A DNA stretch of 46,064 nucleotides from Candidatus Hopanoidivorans cymbastelae. Its GTDB lineage: Bacteria > Actinomycetota > Acidimicrobiia > Acidimicrobiales > Hopanoidiivorantaceae. Made by a program: the position numbers and the translations under genes. Positions 39,288-46,064 of the stretch are shown here, one piece after another (positions within the stretch are counted from its first letter, which is position 1; each line of letters starts with the position of its first letter). Where the stretch lies: NCBI GenBank assembly GCA_028283145.1, contig JAPYNY010000024.1, positions 1-46,064 on the forward strand, in the 5' to 3' direction. The notes below the pieces were generated by a model. The model ran no database searches, had not been told where the DNA came from, and saw only the letters and a program-made list of their open reading frames with translations.

Positions 39288-40050
39288 AATTCATCCTCTA
39301 ACTGATGCAGGCTATAATTTGCTTATAGATGTCGCTAGGAATTCTCCTAATTTATTTTTTGAGCCGTCCTTAAGTCAAATAACTTCAAAGTTCTTTGAAG
39401 TAGCTGAGGAAAGGAATGAAAAGAATCTTTTCAATTTTGAAAAATTTTGGGTTCCTTTATTTCCTTTGGATCATCTATCAAATGATGTTGTTCCGGGTAA
39501 TAAATTAGATGCTGACCATACCCGTTATATTAGAAATGCTTTGCCCACAATTACTCCGGCTGATATGTCAGACAGAAGGGTTTTGGCATCAATTTGCTGT
39601 TTTAATTTAGTTGGATACATAAATACACGCTGGAGCTTAAGCAAACATTTTAGATCGTCAAGTAGAGCTGATCAAATTAAATTTGTTGAATCACATTGGA
39701 TGGGAAATATTGGAAACATAAAAATATCAAATGCAGCAGCTAGAATTTGGTGGCTAGGTGAATTTGCAGCTAGAGCATCCAAGTTTTCAAATAATTCTTT
39801 TGATGAATTGTTAGAGATTATGGCTGAAAATGCGAGATTATACGATCAAATGTCAGACCGATTATTTATGGCTTCAGATAAAATTCGAGCTATGATTTTG
39901 GATATTATGATCGATAAAGGTATAAGTGAAGCAAAAGATATTGACTTTATCATGACCCAGCTTAATAAAATGGCTGGTGGAATTAGTTTGGATATATTAA
40001 GTAAAGAAGATTTAAAGGAAAAAGTTACGGCGGCCCTCCCCCCAAAATGA
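39274..40050 (+). CDS. Hypothetical protein, third gene of the AT-rich cassette
   Basis: 258 residues from the ATG at 39274; a longer in-frame reading from 39217 lies inside the previous gene. Entirely soluble and largely helical. The segment ISNAAARIWWLGEFAARAS and its position recall DUF6339-type proteins that accompany GHKL ATPases in restriction-like clusters; I hold that with low confidence. No catalytic motif is visible. Its stop codon overlaps the start of the PP-loop gene (ATGA at 40047-40050). The base composition changes to GC-rich within the last few codons. Confidence 0.68.
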   Translation: MTQNKIHPLTDAGYNLLIDVARNSPNLFFEPSLSQITSKFFEVAEERNEKNLFNFEKFWVPLFPLDHLSNDVVPGNKLDADHTRYIRNALPTITPADMSDRRVLASICCFNLVGYINTRWSLSKHFRSSSRADQIKFVESHWMGNIGNIKISNAAARIWWLGEFAARASKFSNNSFDELLEIMAENARLYDQMSDRLFMASDKIRAMILDIMIDKGISEAKDIDFIMTQLNKMAGGISLDILSKEDLKEKVTAALPPK

Positions 40051-40910
40051 GGAGCCGCCCCCCAGACCCTGCTTTACGGGTATTATCGCTGGGTGGCGGC
40101 ACTCAGTCCACAGTTTTAGCTCTACTGGCCGAGCATGATTTTTTTGAGCACAAGCCTGATGTAGCCATTTTTGCCGACACCGGCTGGGAGCCACCTGCGG
40201 TTTATAAAAATATTGAATGGTTGCGGTCGGTTATCTCGTTTCCCATTGAAACTGTTAGCATTGGTAGGTCTTTGCGAGAAGATGTAATAGCTGGTGTAAA
40301 TACAAGTGGGTCGCCATGGTTAACTATTCCGACCTTTCTGTCTGCTCCAGATGGAACTCCTGCGGGTATGAACTGGCGCCAATGTACTACACATTACAAA
40401 ATCAAGCCCATCAAAGAGCAGGTGCGTCGGCTGCTGGGGCTTTCACCTCGTTCGCCTGTGGCTTACTCCACCTCTATGGAGATGTGGTTGGGCATCACCA
40501 TTGACGAAGCCGAGAGGATGCGAGTCTCGCCCGACCCGTGGATTGTCAATTGTTATCCGCTGATTGACCTTGGCATGTCACGCGAGGACTGCATTGAGTG
40601 GTTTCATGGCGAGTATCCGGGGCGGGGATTGCCCCGCTCGGCTTGTGTCGGCTGTCCTTATCATTCGGCTTCCAGTTGGGTGCAGATGCGTGAAACCGAC
40701 AAAACTTCATTTGACGATGCGGTGGCGATAGACAAGCTGCTGCGCTCGCCCGATCACAACGCCACATCCATGTTTCGCAACAGGGTGTTTCTGCATTCTC
40801 GCCGGCTGCCCTTGGAAGAAGCAGTGGCCCTAGACACAGCGGAGTTAGCCGCCACCGCCAGCGAAGACGAACACTGGGGTAACGAATGCGCTGGAATCTG
40901 CGGCACTTGA
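40047..40910 (+). CDS. PAPS-reductase-like PP-loop protein
   Basis: 287 residues. The PP-loop SLGGGTQST (14-22) marks the adenine-nucleotide alpha-hydrolase fold used by PAPS reductases, tRNA thiolases and DndC. Also present are FADTGWEPP (42-50), QCTTHYKIKP (112-121), CVGCPYHS (200-207) and a C-terminal CAGICG, so four or five Cys could hold a metal or Fe-S centre. This family is scattered on phages and mobile elements and its reaction is unknown. It lacks the flanking sulfate-assimilation genes expected for true PAPS reductase. Composition matches the chromosome, not the three AT-rich genes it is coupled to. Confidence 0.78.
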   Translation: MRSRPPDPALRVLSLGGGTQSTVLALLAEHDFFEHKPDVAIFADTGWEPPAVYKNIEWLRSVISFPIETVSIGRSLREDVIAGVNTSGSPWLTIPTFLSAPDGTPAGMNWRQCTTHYKIKPIKEQVRRLLGLSPRSPVAYSTSMEMWLGITIDEAERMRVSPDPWIVNCYPLIDLGMSREDCIEWFHGEYPGRGLPRSACVGCPYHSASSWVQMRETDKTSFDDAVAIDKLLRSPDHNATSMFRNRVFLHSRRLPLEEAVALDTAELAATASEDEHWGNECAGICGT

Positions 40911-41085
40911 GGGTTGGCACCTGAGGTTGGGGTTGGGGGGGTGTGCCAAGGCAATGCCCAATGCCTGAACATATAACATACCCTGAGCATGCCTAGGGGG
41001 TAGCAGGCAGCACCCCCATCCCAAACACTCCTGCACCAAAGATGCTGAAGATGCTGTGCAACACCCCCTGTCTATATTCAGGGCT

Positions 41086-41589
41086 ATGGAAATCGCAGAC
41101 TTCAATCCATATCTATCGCCCGCTGTTTTGGCAATGGGGGTCATCATCGGTTGGGTTTTTGCCCTGCGCGCCTAGGCACGGGAGAAAATTCTGGGCGCCC
41201 GAGACAGCATATGCTCGCTGGCTGAAATACTGTTGGAGGAAAACCCAGAAGAGCCAGACAAGATTGGGGCGGAGGCGTATTTTGAACGCCCAAGATTCGC
41301 AACGTGGCGGAAGTCAAAATGGGATTCAACAGCGGTCATCTGCAACACTGAGACGAAGAAGGCAAAAGTTTCGTTTTTCTTCTCCCGCACAAAGCTAGTC
41401 AGTGAGGCAGCTGATGAAGCTTTCACATCAATCTCGTCCACGCTTGCATTGGATGCTCAGACAAAAAAGGCCATTGAAAACTTTGCTGCTCAATTATCTA
41501 AATCAGAAGAAGGCAAAAGGCGTTTTTGTGTCAAGGGCAATTTGGGCGATTCAACGGTTGTGCTGCTTTTTGTTGTGTTTAAGGCATAA
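41086..41589 (+). pseudogene. Membrane-anchored protein gene split by one in-frame amber codon
   Basis: From the ATG at 41086 the frame encodes 29 residues including a transmembrane helix (LSPAVLAMGVIIGWVFAL), then TAG (41173-41175), then 138 more codons to a TAA at 41589 without another stop. The region after the TAG continues naturally (AREKILGARDSICSLAEIL) into an acidic, helical cytoplasmic domain. TATATT (41073-41078) ends 7 nt before the ATG, the leaderless geometry used elsewhere here. Annotating only the downstream part from a TTG at 41233 would give 118 residues without a ribosome site. Family unknown. Either a nonsense mutation (CAG to TAG would restore it) or readthrough. Confidence 0.6.
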
Positions 41590-41628
41590 TATAGCTACTA
41601 CCTGCTTCAAGAAAGACTTGAGTGAAAA

Positions 41629-41790
41629 ATGCGGAAAAGAAAACGCCAAAGCCAAGTGCCAAAAAATCAAAATCTTGTGCCACCCGGGGGCATCGATTTT
41701 TTTACGGAGGATGGCCGCAAGTTCACACTCGTGCAATACATAATAAGCGACAAGCCTTTGGTGCGCAGCCACACCCGCTGGCCTACGTAA
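41629..41790 (+). CDS. Possible 53-residue basic protein
   Basis: A short open frame with a basic N-terminus (MRKRKRQSQVPK) and a structured-looking core (GIDFFTEDGRKFTLVQYIIS). It follows the amber-interrupted gene by about 40 bp. No ribosome site is obvious and I do not recognise it, so the call rests on sequence quality alone. Confidence 0.3.
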   Translation: MRKRKRQSQVPKNQNLVPPGGIDFFTEDGRKFTLVQYIISDKPLVRSHTRWPT

Positions 41791-41948
41791 GGATTGGGGC
41801 TGCTTGCTGCCCTGTCAGGTGCTCGGCAGGTAGCTTCGCCCCCGCTCAGGGCAACAGCCCTTTCAACTCCAATAACTCCTGAATGGACCAACATATGCTG
41901 CCTGCCTGTGGTGAGGCATGACGGCTACTCGTGTCCGCAGGGCTGAGT

Positions 41949-42665
41949 TCACAACCTTCCGATTAGCTCTTCCAGAGCGTCCAAGAAGCTGGGATCGTAT
42001 TTTTCCTCCACATGCCGCTGGTTCCAAAGCCCCGACTGGCGCACCTTAGATTTGAGGCTGAAGTGTCCGAGCCACTGCGGGGAGGGCGGGTCAAGCGGCG
42101 GCTTTTCGTAGTTGCTGAGCAGGGCGATGGAGTTGCGCTCAATCACTCCACGCAGGCTGTGGCGGCTGGGTGGGTCGTCAATGGCTAGCCAAAGCAGTTC
42201 CATCTCGCCTAGCACAGCACTCACTGCCCGCTCTATCGGCTGCTCAGCTTTGCGGATTGTTTTTGTGGCTGTCTTGCCTGCGTTCCAAGTGGGGCAGATG
42301 TGTTTGTCTCGCTGCATCAGAGCCTCTCCGACTAGTTTGCGAAACACCGACCCACGATGATTCCCGCCCCCTGTGCTGGCTGGTCCACGATGGTTGGACA
42401 GGCGCCCCCAAAGAGTAGAACGGGAATTTTGACTGACAGCGTGCGTGCCGACACGGATGACGCGAGAGCGGGAGCCACTGCTGGGGCTGCTAGTCAGGGT
42501 GTTGCTGCGTTGCTCGTCCGCTTGACGGAAGAAATAAATCCCTCGCTTCGGCCAGTCCATCGCTCCCGTGCAATCTCTGAGCTTGCGTGCCCCACTCAGC
42601 CGCTCTTCCAAGTTGTCTAGGAGATGATAGAACTGGATGAGATGGTCTAGCCGAGACGAAGCCAC
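41949..42665 (-). CDS. GIY-YIG nuclease-family protein
   Basis: 238 residues. The pattern RGIYFFRQADE (about 41-51), RVIRVGTHA (68-76), then TLWGRLSNHRG (84-94) and GNHRGSVFRKL matches a GIY-YIG-like family common in genomic islands. GIY is intact, while the YIG position reads RVG, and Arg in GRLSNHRG would be the usual catalytic Arg. GIY-YIG enzymes cut or nick DNA. Whether this variant is active is uncertain. It is one of three minus-strand genes (with Mrr and an AAA ATPase) forming a defence-like block, but each is separated by 60-160 bp. Confidence 0.75.
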   Translation of the reverse strand: MASSRLDHLIQFYHLLDNLEERLSGARKLRDCTGAMDWPKRGIYFFRQADEQRSNTLTSSPSSGSRSRVIRVGTHAVSQNSRSTLWGRLSNHRGPASTGGGNHRGSVFRKLVGEALMQRDKHICPTWNAGKTATKTIRKAEQPIERAVSAVLGEMELLWLAIDDPPSRHSLRGVIERNSIALLSNYEKPPLDPPSPQWLGHFSLKSKVRQSGLWNQRHVEEKYDPSFLDALEELIGRL

Positions 42666-42724
42666 TATGAGAAATTTACCACTTGTGCCATATCATTCTG
42701 GTATTCAGACTCTTGCCGTCAAGG

Positions 42725-43555
42725 CTAAATGCTCTCAAAAAAACTTTTATCAATTTTGAAGGAATCTTTTTCGTCTATTCCTAGTTGGTATTTCGCAAGC
42801 AAATCACACAACTCCTCACCATTGATCAGGTTTATCTTAGGAGCACCATCGCGACTTGCTTCTATGCGTGCGCTTTTAGTAAATGCTCCAGTTGTGATAA
42901 ACAGTCCATGATCAGTTCTTCCAGCCATAGCCCCACGAAAATCTCGGATTTGATCAGGCCCAACGCTTCCTTTGTAACGCTTACACTGAACTGAAACAGG
43001 AAAGCTGATAAGCGATATATGCCATTCCCCTAAAATATCAATACCACCATCACCTGGCTTTCCAATATTGTGCAGTTTTTCAAAACCCTCTTCCCTAAGA
43101 AGACGCATAGTTAGCCGCTCAAACGCATTAGGCCCAATTTTTTTCAAAATTTCCAGCAACTCCTTCTTCCAAATTTTTATTTCTTTTCTTTTCTGATTGC
43201 TGCTCTTAGAGTTTGTTGCATAATATTCATTAATTATTTTGTTTAGGGTTTTTTCAGCTTCGTCCCGAGGTGCTTTTAGAAATTCAACTCCTTTCTTTGT
43301 TATCGACCACACACCCCGTTCACTATTTTCTGCAAACCCAATTTTATTGAGACTAGTTCGCGCCCAACTCATTTCAAAATAAACTTTAGGATCACCATCC
43401 TTGTAGCACTCCTCAAGCTGTTCATCGGTGATGTTGCATATCTCAATAAGTGCGTCTTTCAATTCAGAGACAGTGGCTGAGCCTCCAAGTTTTTGGATGG
43501 CTTGAAGAGTCGGAAGGTGAAAGTCTTCTTGTTTCGGAAGTTTTTGATCAGTCAT
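42725..43555 (-). CDS. Mrr-type restriction endonuclease
   Basis: 276 residues from the ATG at 43555, which has AGAAAGGTC just upstream; a longer reading from 43624 adds 23 unconserved residues. The N-terminal half is the Mrr winged-helix DNA-binding domain (LPTLQAIQKLGGSATVSEL to WSITKKG). The C-terminal PD-(D/E)xK nuclease has FERLTMRLLREEGF, GGIDILG (Asp about 173) and the QxK triad in VQCKRYKG (about 190-192), then LFITTGAFTKSA. Mrr enzymes cut DNA carrying foreign methylation (type IV restriction). Codon use is more AT-rich than its neighbours, suggesting horizontal acquisition. Confidence 0.9.
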   Translation of the reverse strand: MTDQKLPKQEDFHLPTLQAIQKLGGSATVSELKDALIEICNITDEQLEECYKDGDPKVYFEMSWARTSLNKIGFAENSERGVWSITKKGVEFLKAPRDEAEKTLNKIINEYYATNSKSSNQKRKEIKIWKKELLEILKKIGPNAFERLTMRLLREEGFEKLHNIGKPGDGGIDILGEWHISLISFPVSVQCKRYKGSVGPDQIRDFRGAMAGRTDHGLFITTGAFTKSARIEASRDGAPKINLINGEELCDLLAKYQLGIDEKDSFKIDKSFFESI

Positions 43556-43714
43556 TTTGACCTTTCTTGGTTTGGCTGGATGTGCATCTGCTTTTAGACA
43601 GCAATAGGCGAAAAACGGGGCCACCCATTTTGTCCCTTAGCCATTAGAAACTAATGCAAAGCATATTCTACGCAGACAATTCCCCAGCCACTTCACTCGC
43701 ACTAAGCAATCACC

Positions 43715-44917
43715 CTACTCATCGCCAACCCCAAGTGGCAACCGGCCCATTTCAGTGAACTCCCCATCCCAAAGCCTTCGGGCGAAGTCCACATAGTTGA
43801 GAATCAGCACGCCCTCGTCGGTTAGTCTTGAACGTTTCTGGCGGCATACCACTATAAGTGTTTCAAAGCTCTGATGCTTTTGCTTGAGCCTGAGCAAGCC
43901 CTTGAGGTGCTTGTCAGTGATGTTCTCCGAGGATTTCACCTCAATCGCAACATGGTCTCCAAGTAAAAAATCCACTTCCGAGACACCGTCTCCCCAATAG
44001 GAAAACTTGATTTCCGACGTGCCGTGCCGCTTGTAGTCCAGAAAGGTTGAAATTTCGTGAAAAACCCAGTTTTCAAAGGCGTTCCCAAAATCTTTAGTTC
44101 CACCTTCAAGCAGCTTACCTTTCCTGGCCAGAAAATTTGCCAGCCCAACATCAGAGAAATAAAATTTGCGAGCTTTGCCCGACCTCACCCTGCCTTTTGA
44201 ATATGGTTTCAGCCACTGTCCGATTTGTGTATCAACGAGTATCTCATAATAGCTTTGGACTGTCTTGTAACTAACTCCGCATTCGCCGGCAATGTTGGAA
44301 TAATTCACCTTGCCGCCATCCCGCAGGGCTGCTATCTCCAAGAAGTCTTGGAAGCTATCCAACTTTCTCACAATGCTTTCACTGATTATTTCGTTGTATA
44401 GATAGTCTCCCACATAGTTGCTGAAGAAATCCTTAGGTTTTTTCGCCAGATATGATTTTGGGAAATAGCCGGCATTGACTATTTTCTCCAGGTTGAATTC
44501 ACCTCTTAGCTCGGAGTAAGTCAAACCCCGTAGGTCATATTTTGCTGCCCGGCCACCCAAAAAGTTTGCTCTGCTTCTAAGCAACTTGCGCTGGCTTGAA
44601 CCGCAGAGCGCGAATTTGAATCCCATGTCTTCAATCATCAGGTGTATCTCAGGCAGAAGTTGGGGCACCTCCTGAATCTCGTCTATCACGACCTGGGTGC
44701 CGGGCTGCGGTGGCGATGCCCCTAGGGCTTCTCGCAGACTTTCAGGTCTGGCCAGATATTGCCTGTAGGCATCTCTGTCCAAAAGATTGACCCAGTAGTG
44801 CTCAGTTGGTGGATAAAGCTGCTTCAATAGCGTGCTTTTACCAATTTGGCGAGGCCCCCACAGAAAGAAACTCTGCTCGCCGGGCGGGGGGAGAGATATG
44901 ATTCGGGGTATTATCAT
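43715..44917 (-). CDS. AAA-type ATPase with DUF4143 domain
   Basis: 400 residues. Walker A GPRQIGKST (21-29), Walker B VVIDEIQEVP (76-85) and the CGSSQRKL sensor-like segment identify the AAA_14 domain. The C-terminal DUF4143 region has the recurring FENWVFHEI and the PD-(D/E)xK-like DFLLGDHVAIEVKSS. A winged helix lies between. These proteins are widespread in islands and their biochemical role is unsettled. The start at 44917 follows TATAAT by 6 nt, and two palindromes upstream suggest tight repression. Confidence 0.9.
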   Translation of the reverse strand: MIIPRIISLPPPGEQSFFLWGPRQIGKSTLLKQLYPPTEHYWVNLLDRDAYRQYLARPESLREALGASPPQPGTQVVIDEIQEVPQLLPEIHLMIEDMGFKFALCGSSQRKLLRSRANFLGGRAAKYDLRGLTYSELRGEFNLEKIVNAGYFPKSYLAKKPKDFFSNYVGDYLYNEIISESIVRKLDSFQDFLEIAALRDGGKVNYSNIAGECGVSYKTVQSYYEILVDTQIGQWLKPYSKGRVRSGKARKFYFSDVGLANFLARKGKLLEGGTKDFGNAFENWVFHEISTFLDYKRHGTSEIKFSYWGDGVSEVDFLLGDHVAIEVKSSENITDKHLKGLLRLKQKHQSFETLIVVCRQKRSRLTDEGVLILNYVDFARRLWDGEFTEMGRLPLGVGDE

Positions 44918-44923
44918 AGCCTC

Positions 44924-44929
44924 ATTATA
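44924..44929 (-). promoter_or_regulatory. -10 box of the AAA/DUF4143 gene
   Basis: A perfect TATAAT on the minus strand ends 6 nt before the ATG at 44917, so the message should be leaderless or nearly so. The -35 region falls inside the first palindrome. Confidence 0.6.
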
Positions 44930-44937
44930 CTGTTGAA

Positions 44938-44988
44938 TTAGAAGTACTGCTTCTAATTTTAGCGATTTTTTAGAAGTGCTGCTTCTAA
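44938..44988. promoter_or_regulatory. Two palindromic operator-like sites
   Basis: TTAGAAG-N5-CTTCTAA occurs at 44938-44956 and 44970-44988, identical in the arms and differing by one base in the spacer. The centres are 32 bp apart, close to three helical turns, so two repressor dimers would bind the same DNA face. The first site covers the expected -35 of the AAA gene. Confidence 0.7.
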
Positions 44989-45336
44989 TTTCACCTTTGT
45001 AGGAGTGCTGCTATCGTGCTGTGTGCCTGACTGCGACAGCGAAGCCAAAGCTTGCATTGCCGCAGTTGTCCACGCTTTATGCGCCGGAGCCGGAGATAGG
45101 CAACACCGCTAAAGTGGGTTCTGGTCGCAAAATCTGCCACCCCTTGGATGCTGACCAAATCAATCCGATGCGACTCGTCTTTTGGTCGTCTTGTCCGTTC
45201 CGAATCCCCAGATGTCTGGGAGCAGCACAATGTCTATTTTGAAGTGGGAATACTGGATAAGTTCCTAGCCAAATGATGACTCCGCTGTGTAATGGACAGA
45301 CCTGATTTCATCCCGTCTGGCAGCGGACGTTTGGTG
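44989..45336. other. Interval without a supported gene
   Basis: Short open frames occur on both strands but none has a start signal or convincing composition. On the plus strand one frame ends VWEQHNVYFEVGILDKFLAK before a double stop near 45274, which could be the decayed 3' end of a gene, but the rest cannot be joined to it without assuming frameshifts. Confidence 0.4.
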
Positions 45337-45564
45337 CTAGAAAAATTCATCCACTTCAGCTCGTCCCATTTCAAGCAGGCTCAATTGAGGCTTAGACGTC
45401 CACCTGCTTGGATCAAGAGACTTTCCTCCGTATTTATTGAGCTTTCTGAGCTCGTCCTCCACGATCTCCCTAACCTGTGCCGGATTTAAGTCGTCACGGG
45501 CAGTTGACAGGTGTCTAGGCATATCATCGTTAGCTGTAGAATTGGGCAAAGGGCACTGAGTCAT
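45337..45564 (-). CDS. Small acidic-basic helical protein
   Basis: 75 residues. AGAAGGAT lies 8 nt before the ATG, a good ribosome site. The middle (NPAQVREIVEDELRKLNKYG) should be an amphipathic helix, followed by PSRWTSKPQLSLLEMGRAE. No family recognised; size and look would suit an antitoxin or a small regulator, but no partner gene is evident. Confidence 0.55.
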   Translation of the reverse strand: MTQCPLPNSTANDDMPRHLSTARDDLNPAQVREIVEDELRKLNKYGGKSLDPSRWTSKPQLSLLEMGRAEVDEFF

Positions 45565-45835
45565 GACAGGCTATCCTTCTAGAGAACCTATTCTGGCATA
45601 ATAAATCAGAAAATTAGATGCCAGTTTATGTATCAACTTTTTTTGACTGGAATTTCAGTTCAGCAACAGTTTAAGGCAGCAGGGACTCCTTGATGCCTCA
45701 GATAAGCTCCAGCTTCCTAAGCGGTTTTGAGCTACTGAGGGAAGAGGTGGACTTAGCGAGAGTTAGCCCAACCGGGTACTGTGGCTAGGGGTTGGTTGCT
45801 ATGTCGCGCTCACGTGAACTATGTGGCGGCGGTGG

Positions 45836-46064
45836 TTATGTCCAGGGGATGGTGGTGGGTGTTGGTGCGTTGTTGTAGATGAGGAGTGTGTCGCCGGGGT
45901 TGATGGTGTCGAACCAGGGGGTGTTGGTGTTGGGGGTTGGTTGTCGGCCTGGGAGGTTGTAGTTCCATTGCTGGGTTTGGGTGTTCCAGCGTAGTATCAG
46001 GGGGATGAGTTGTGTTTGGTCGCCTAGCAGGTTGGTGATCAGTTGTGGGGTTGCGCCGGTGTAG
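45836..46064 (-). CDS. C-terminus of a secreted or surface-type protein, cut by the window edge
   Basis: The minus-strand frame enters from the right edge and stays open for 75 codons to a TAA at 45836-45838. The sequence is rich in Asn, Thr, Gln, Pro and Trp (RWNTQTQQWNYNLPG, then TPWFDTINPGDTLLIYNN). This composition suits an extracellular beta-rich repeat or adhesin-type domain. The start and most of the protein lie outside the window. Confidence 0.6.
   Translation of the reverse strand, partial: YTGATPQLITNLLGDQTQLIPLILRWNTQTQQWNYNLPGRQPTPNTNTPWFDTINPGDTLLIYNNAPTPTTIPWT

Noticed and set aside
40985-41030. GGGGGT / ACCCCC inverted repeat as a terminator after the PP-loop gene
   Set aside because: Only six pairs with a ten-base loop and no T-run; too weak to call.
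41667-41894. Minus-strand frame of 75 codons
   Set aside because: Overlaps a better-looking plus-strand frame and has no start signal.
45021-45242. Plus-strand frame of 73 codons after the palindromic operators
   Set aside because: No ribosome site or -10 box, composition unlike a protein, and an opposing frame of similar length exists. Possibly a decayed gene, but not supportable.

Overview
The window reads as a moderate-GC chromosome segment from an actinobacterium. Supporting signs are the ligA / gatC / gatA / gatB order, a PASTA-domain kinase-like protein, a LysM lipoprotein, a NuoG-N complex I block, and many genes whose start codon lies 6-8 nt after a TANNNT -10 box (leaderless transcripts). 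I lean towards class Acidimicrobiia, but that is inference; no rRNA or tRNA is present to test it.

Layout. 1-8.4 kb: panB (pantothenate), a LysM lipoprotein, a Fic AMP-transferase with a small coupled partner, an ABM-type monooxygenase, dut, and a minus-strand pair of a membrane protein and a GH3 beta-glycosidase. 8.4-15.9 kb: an oversized NAD+-dependent DNA ligase with two complete helix-hairpin-helix domains, a coupled HAD hydrolase, an orphan beta-class DNA methyltransferase with 36-bp N-terminal repeats, and a PASTA protein whose kinase domain has lost its catalytic residues. 16-23 kb: gatC, gatA and gatB, which normally adjoin, are separated by minus-strand insertions: a hicB-hicA pair (hicA frameshifted) plus a methyltransferase, then a HEPN-like / HEPN / MNT trio. 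23-36.4 kb: an unknown membrane protein, an SDR dehydrogenase, and nuoGHIJKLMN, with a 28-codon mini-gene stitched between nuoG and nuoH by ATGA overlaps at both ends. nuoA-F are not here.

36.4-45 kb is an accessory, defence-like island. It begins exactly at the nuoN stop codon with a strikingly AT-rich three-gene cassette (GHKL ATPase and two proteins of unknown function). That cassette is coupled by ATGA to a GC-richer PAPS-reductase-like PP-loop gene. Next come a membrane-anchored gene interrupted by one amber codon, a GIY-YIG-family protein, an Mrr-type restriction endonuclease, and an AAA/DUF4143 ATPase behind two palindromic operators. The window ends with a small gene and the C-terminus of a surface-type protein that runs off the edge.

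The best candidates for something new are the GHKL cassette and its PP-loop partner, the duplicated-HhH ligase, the PASTA pseudokinase and the nuoG-nuoH mini-gene. All calls come from reading the sequence; no database search was run.
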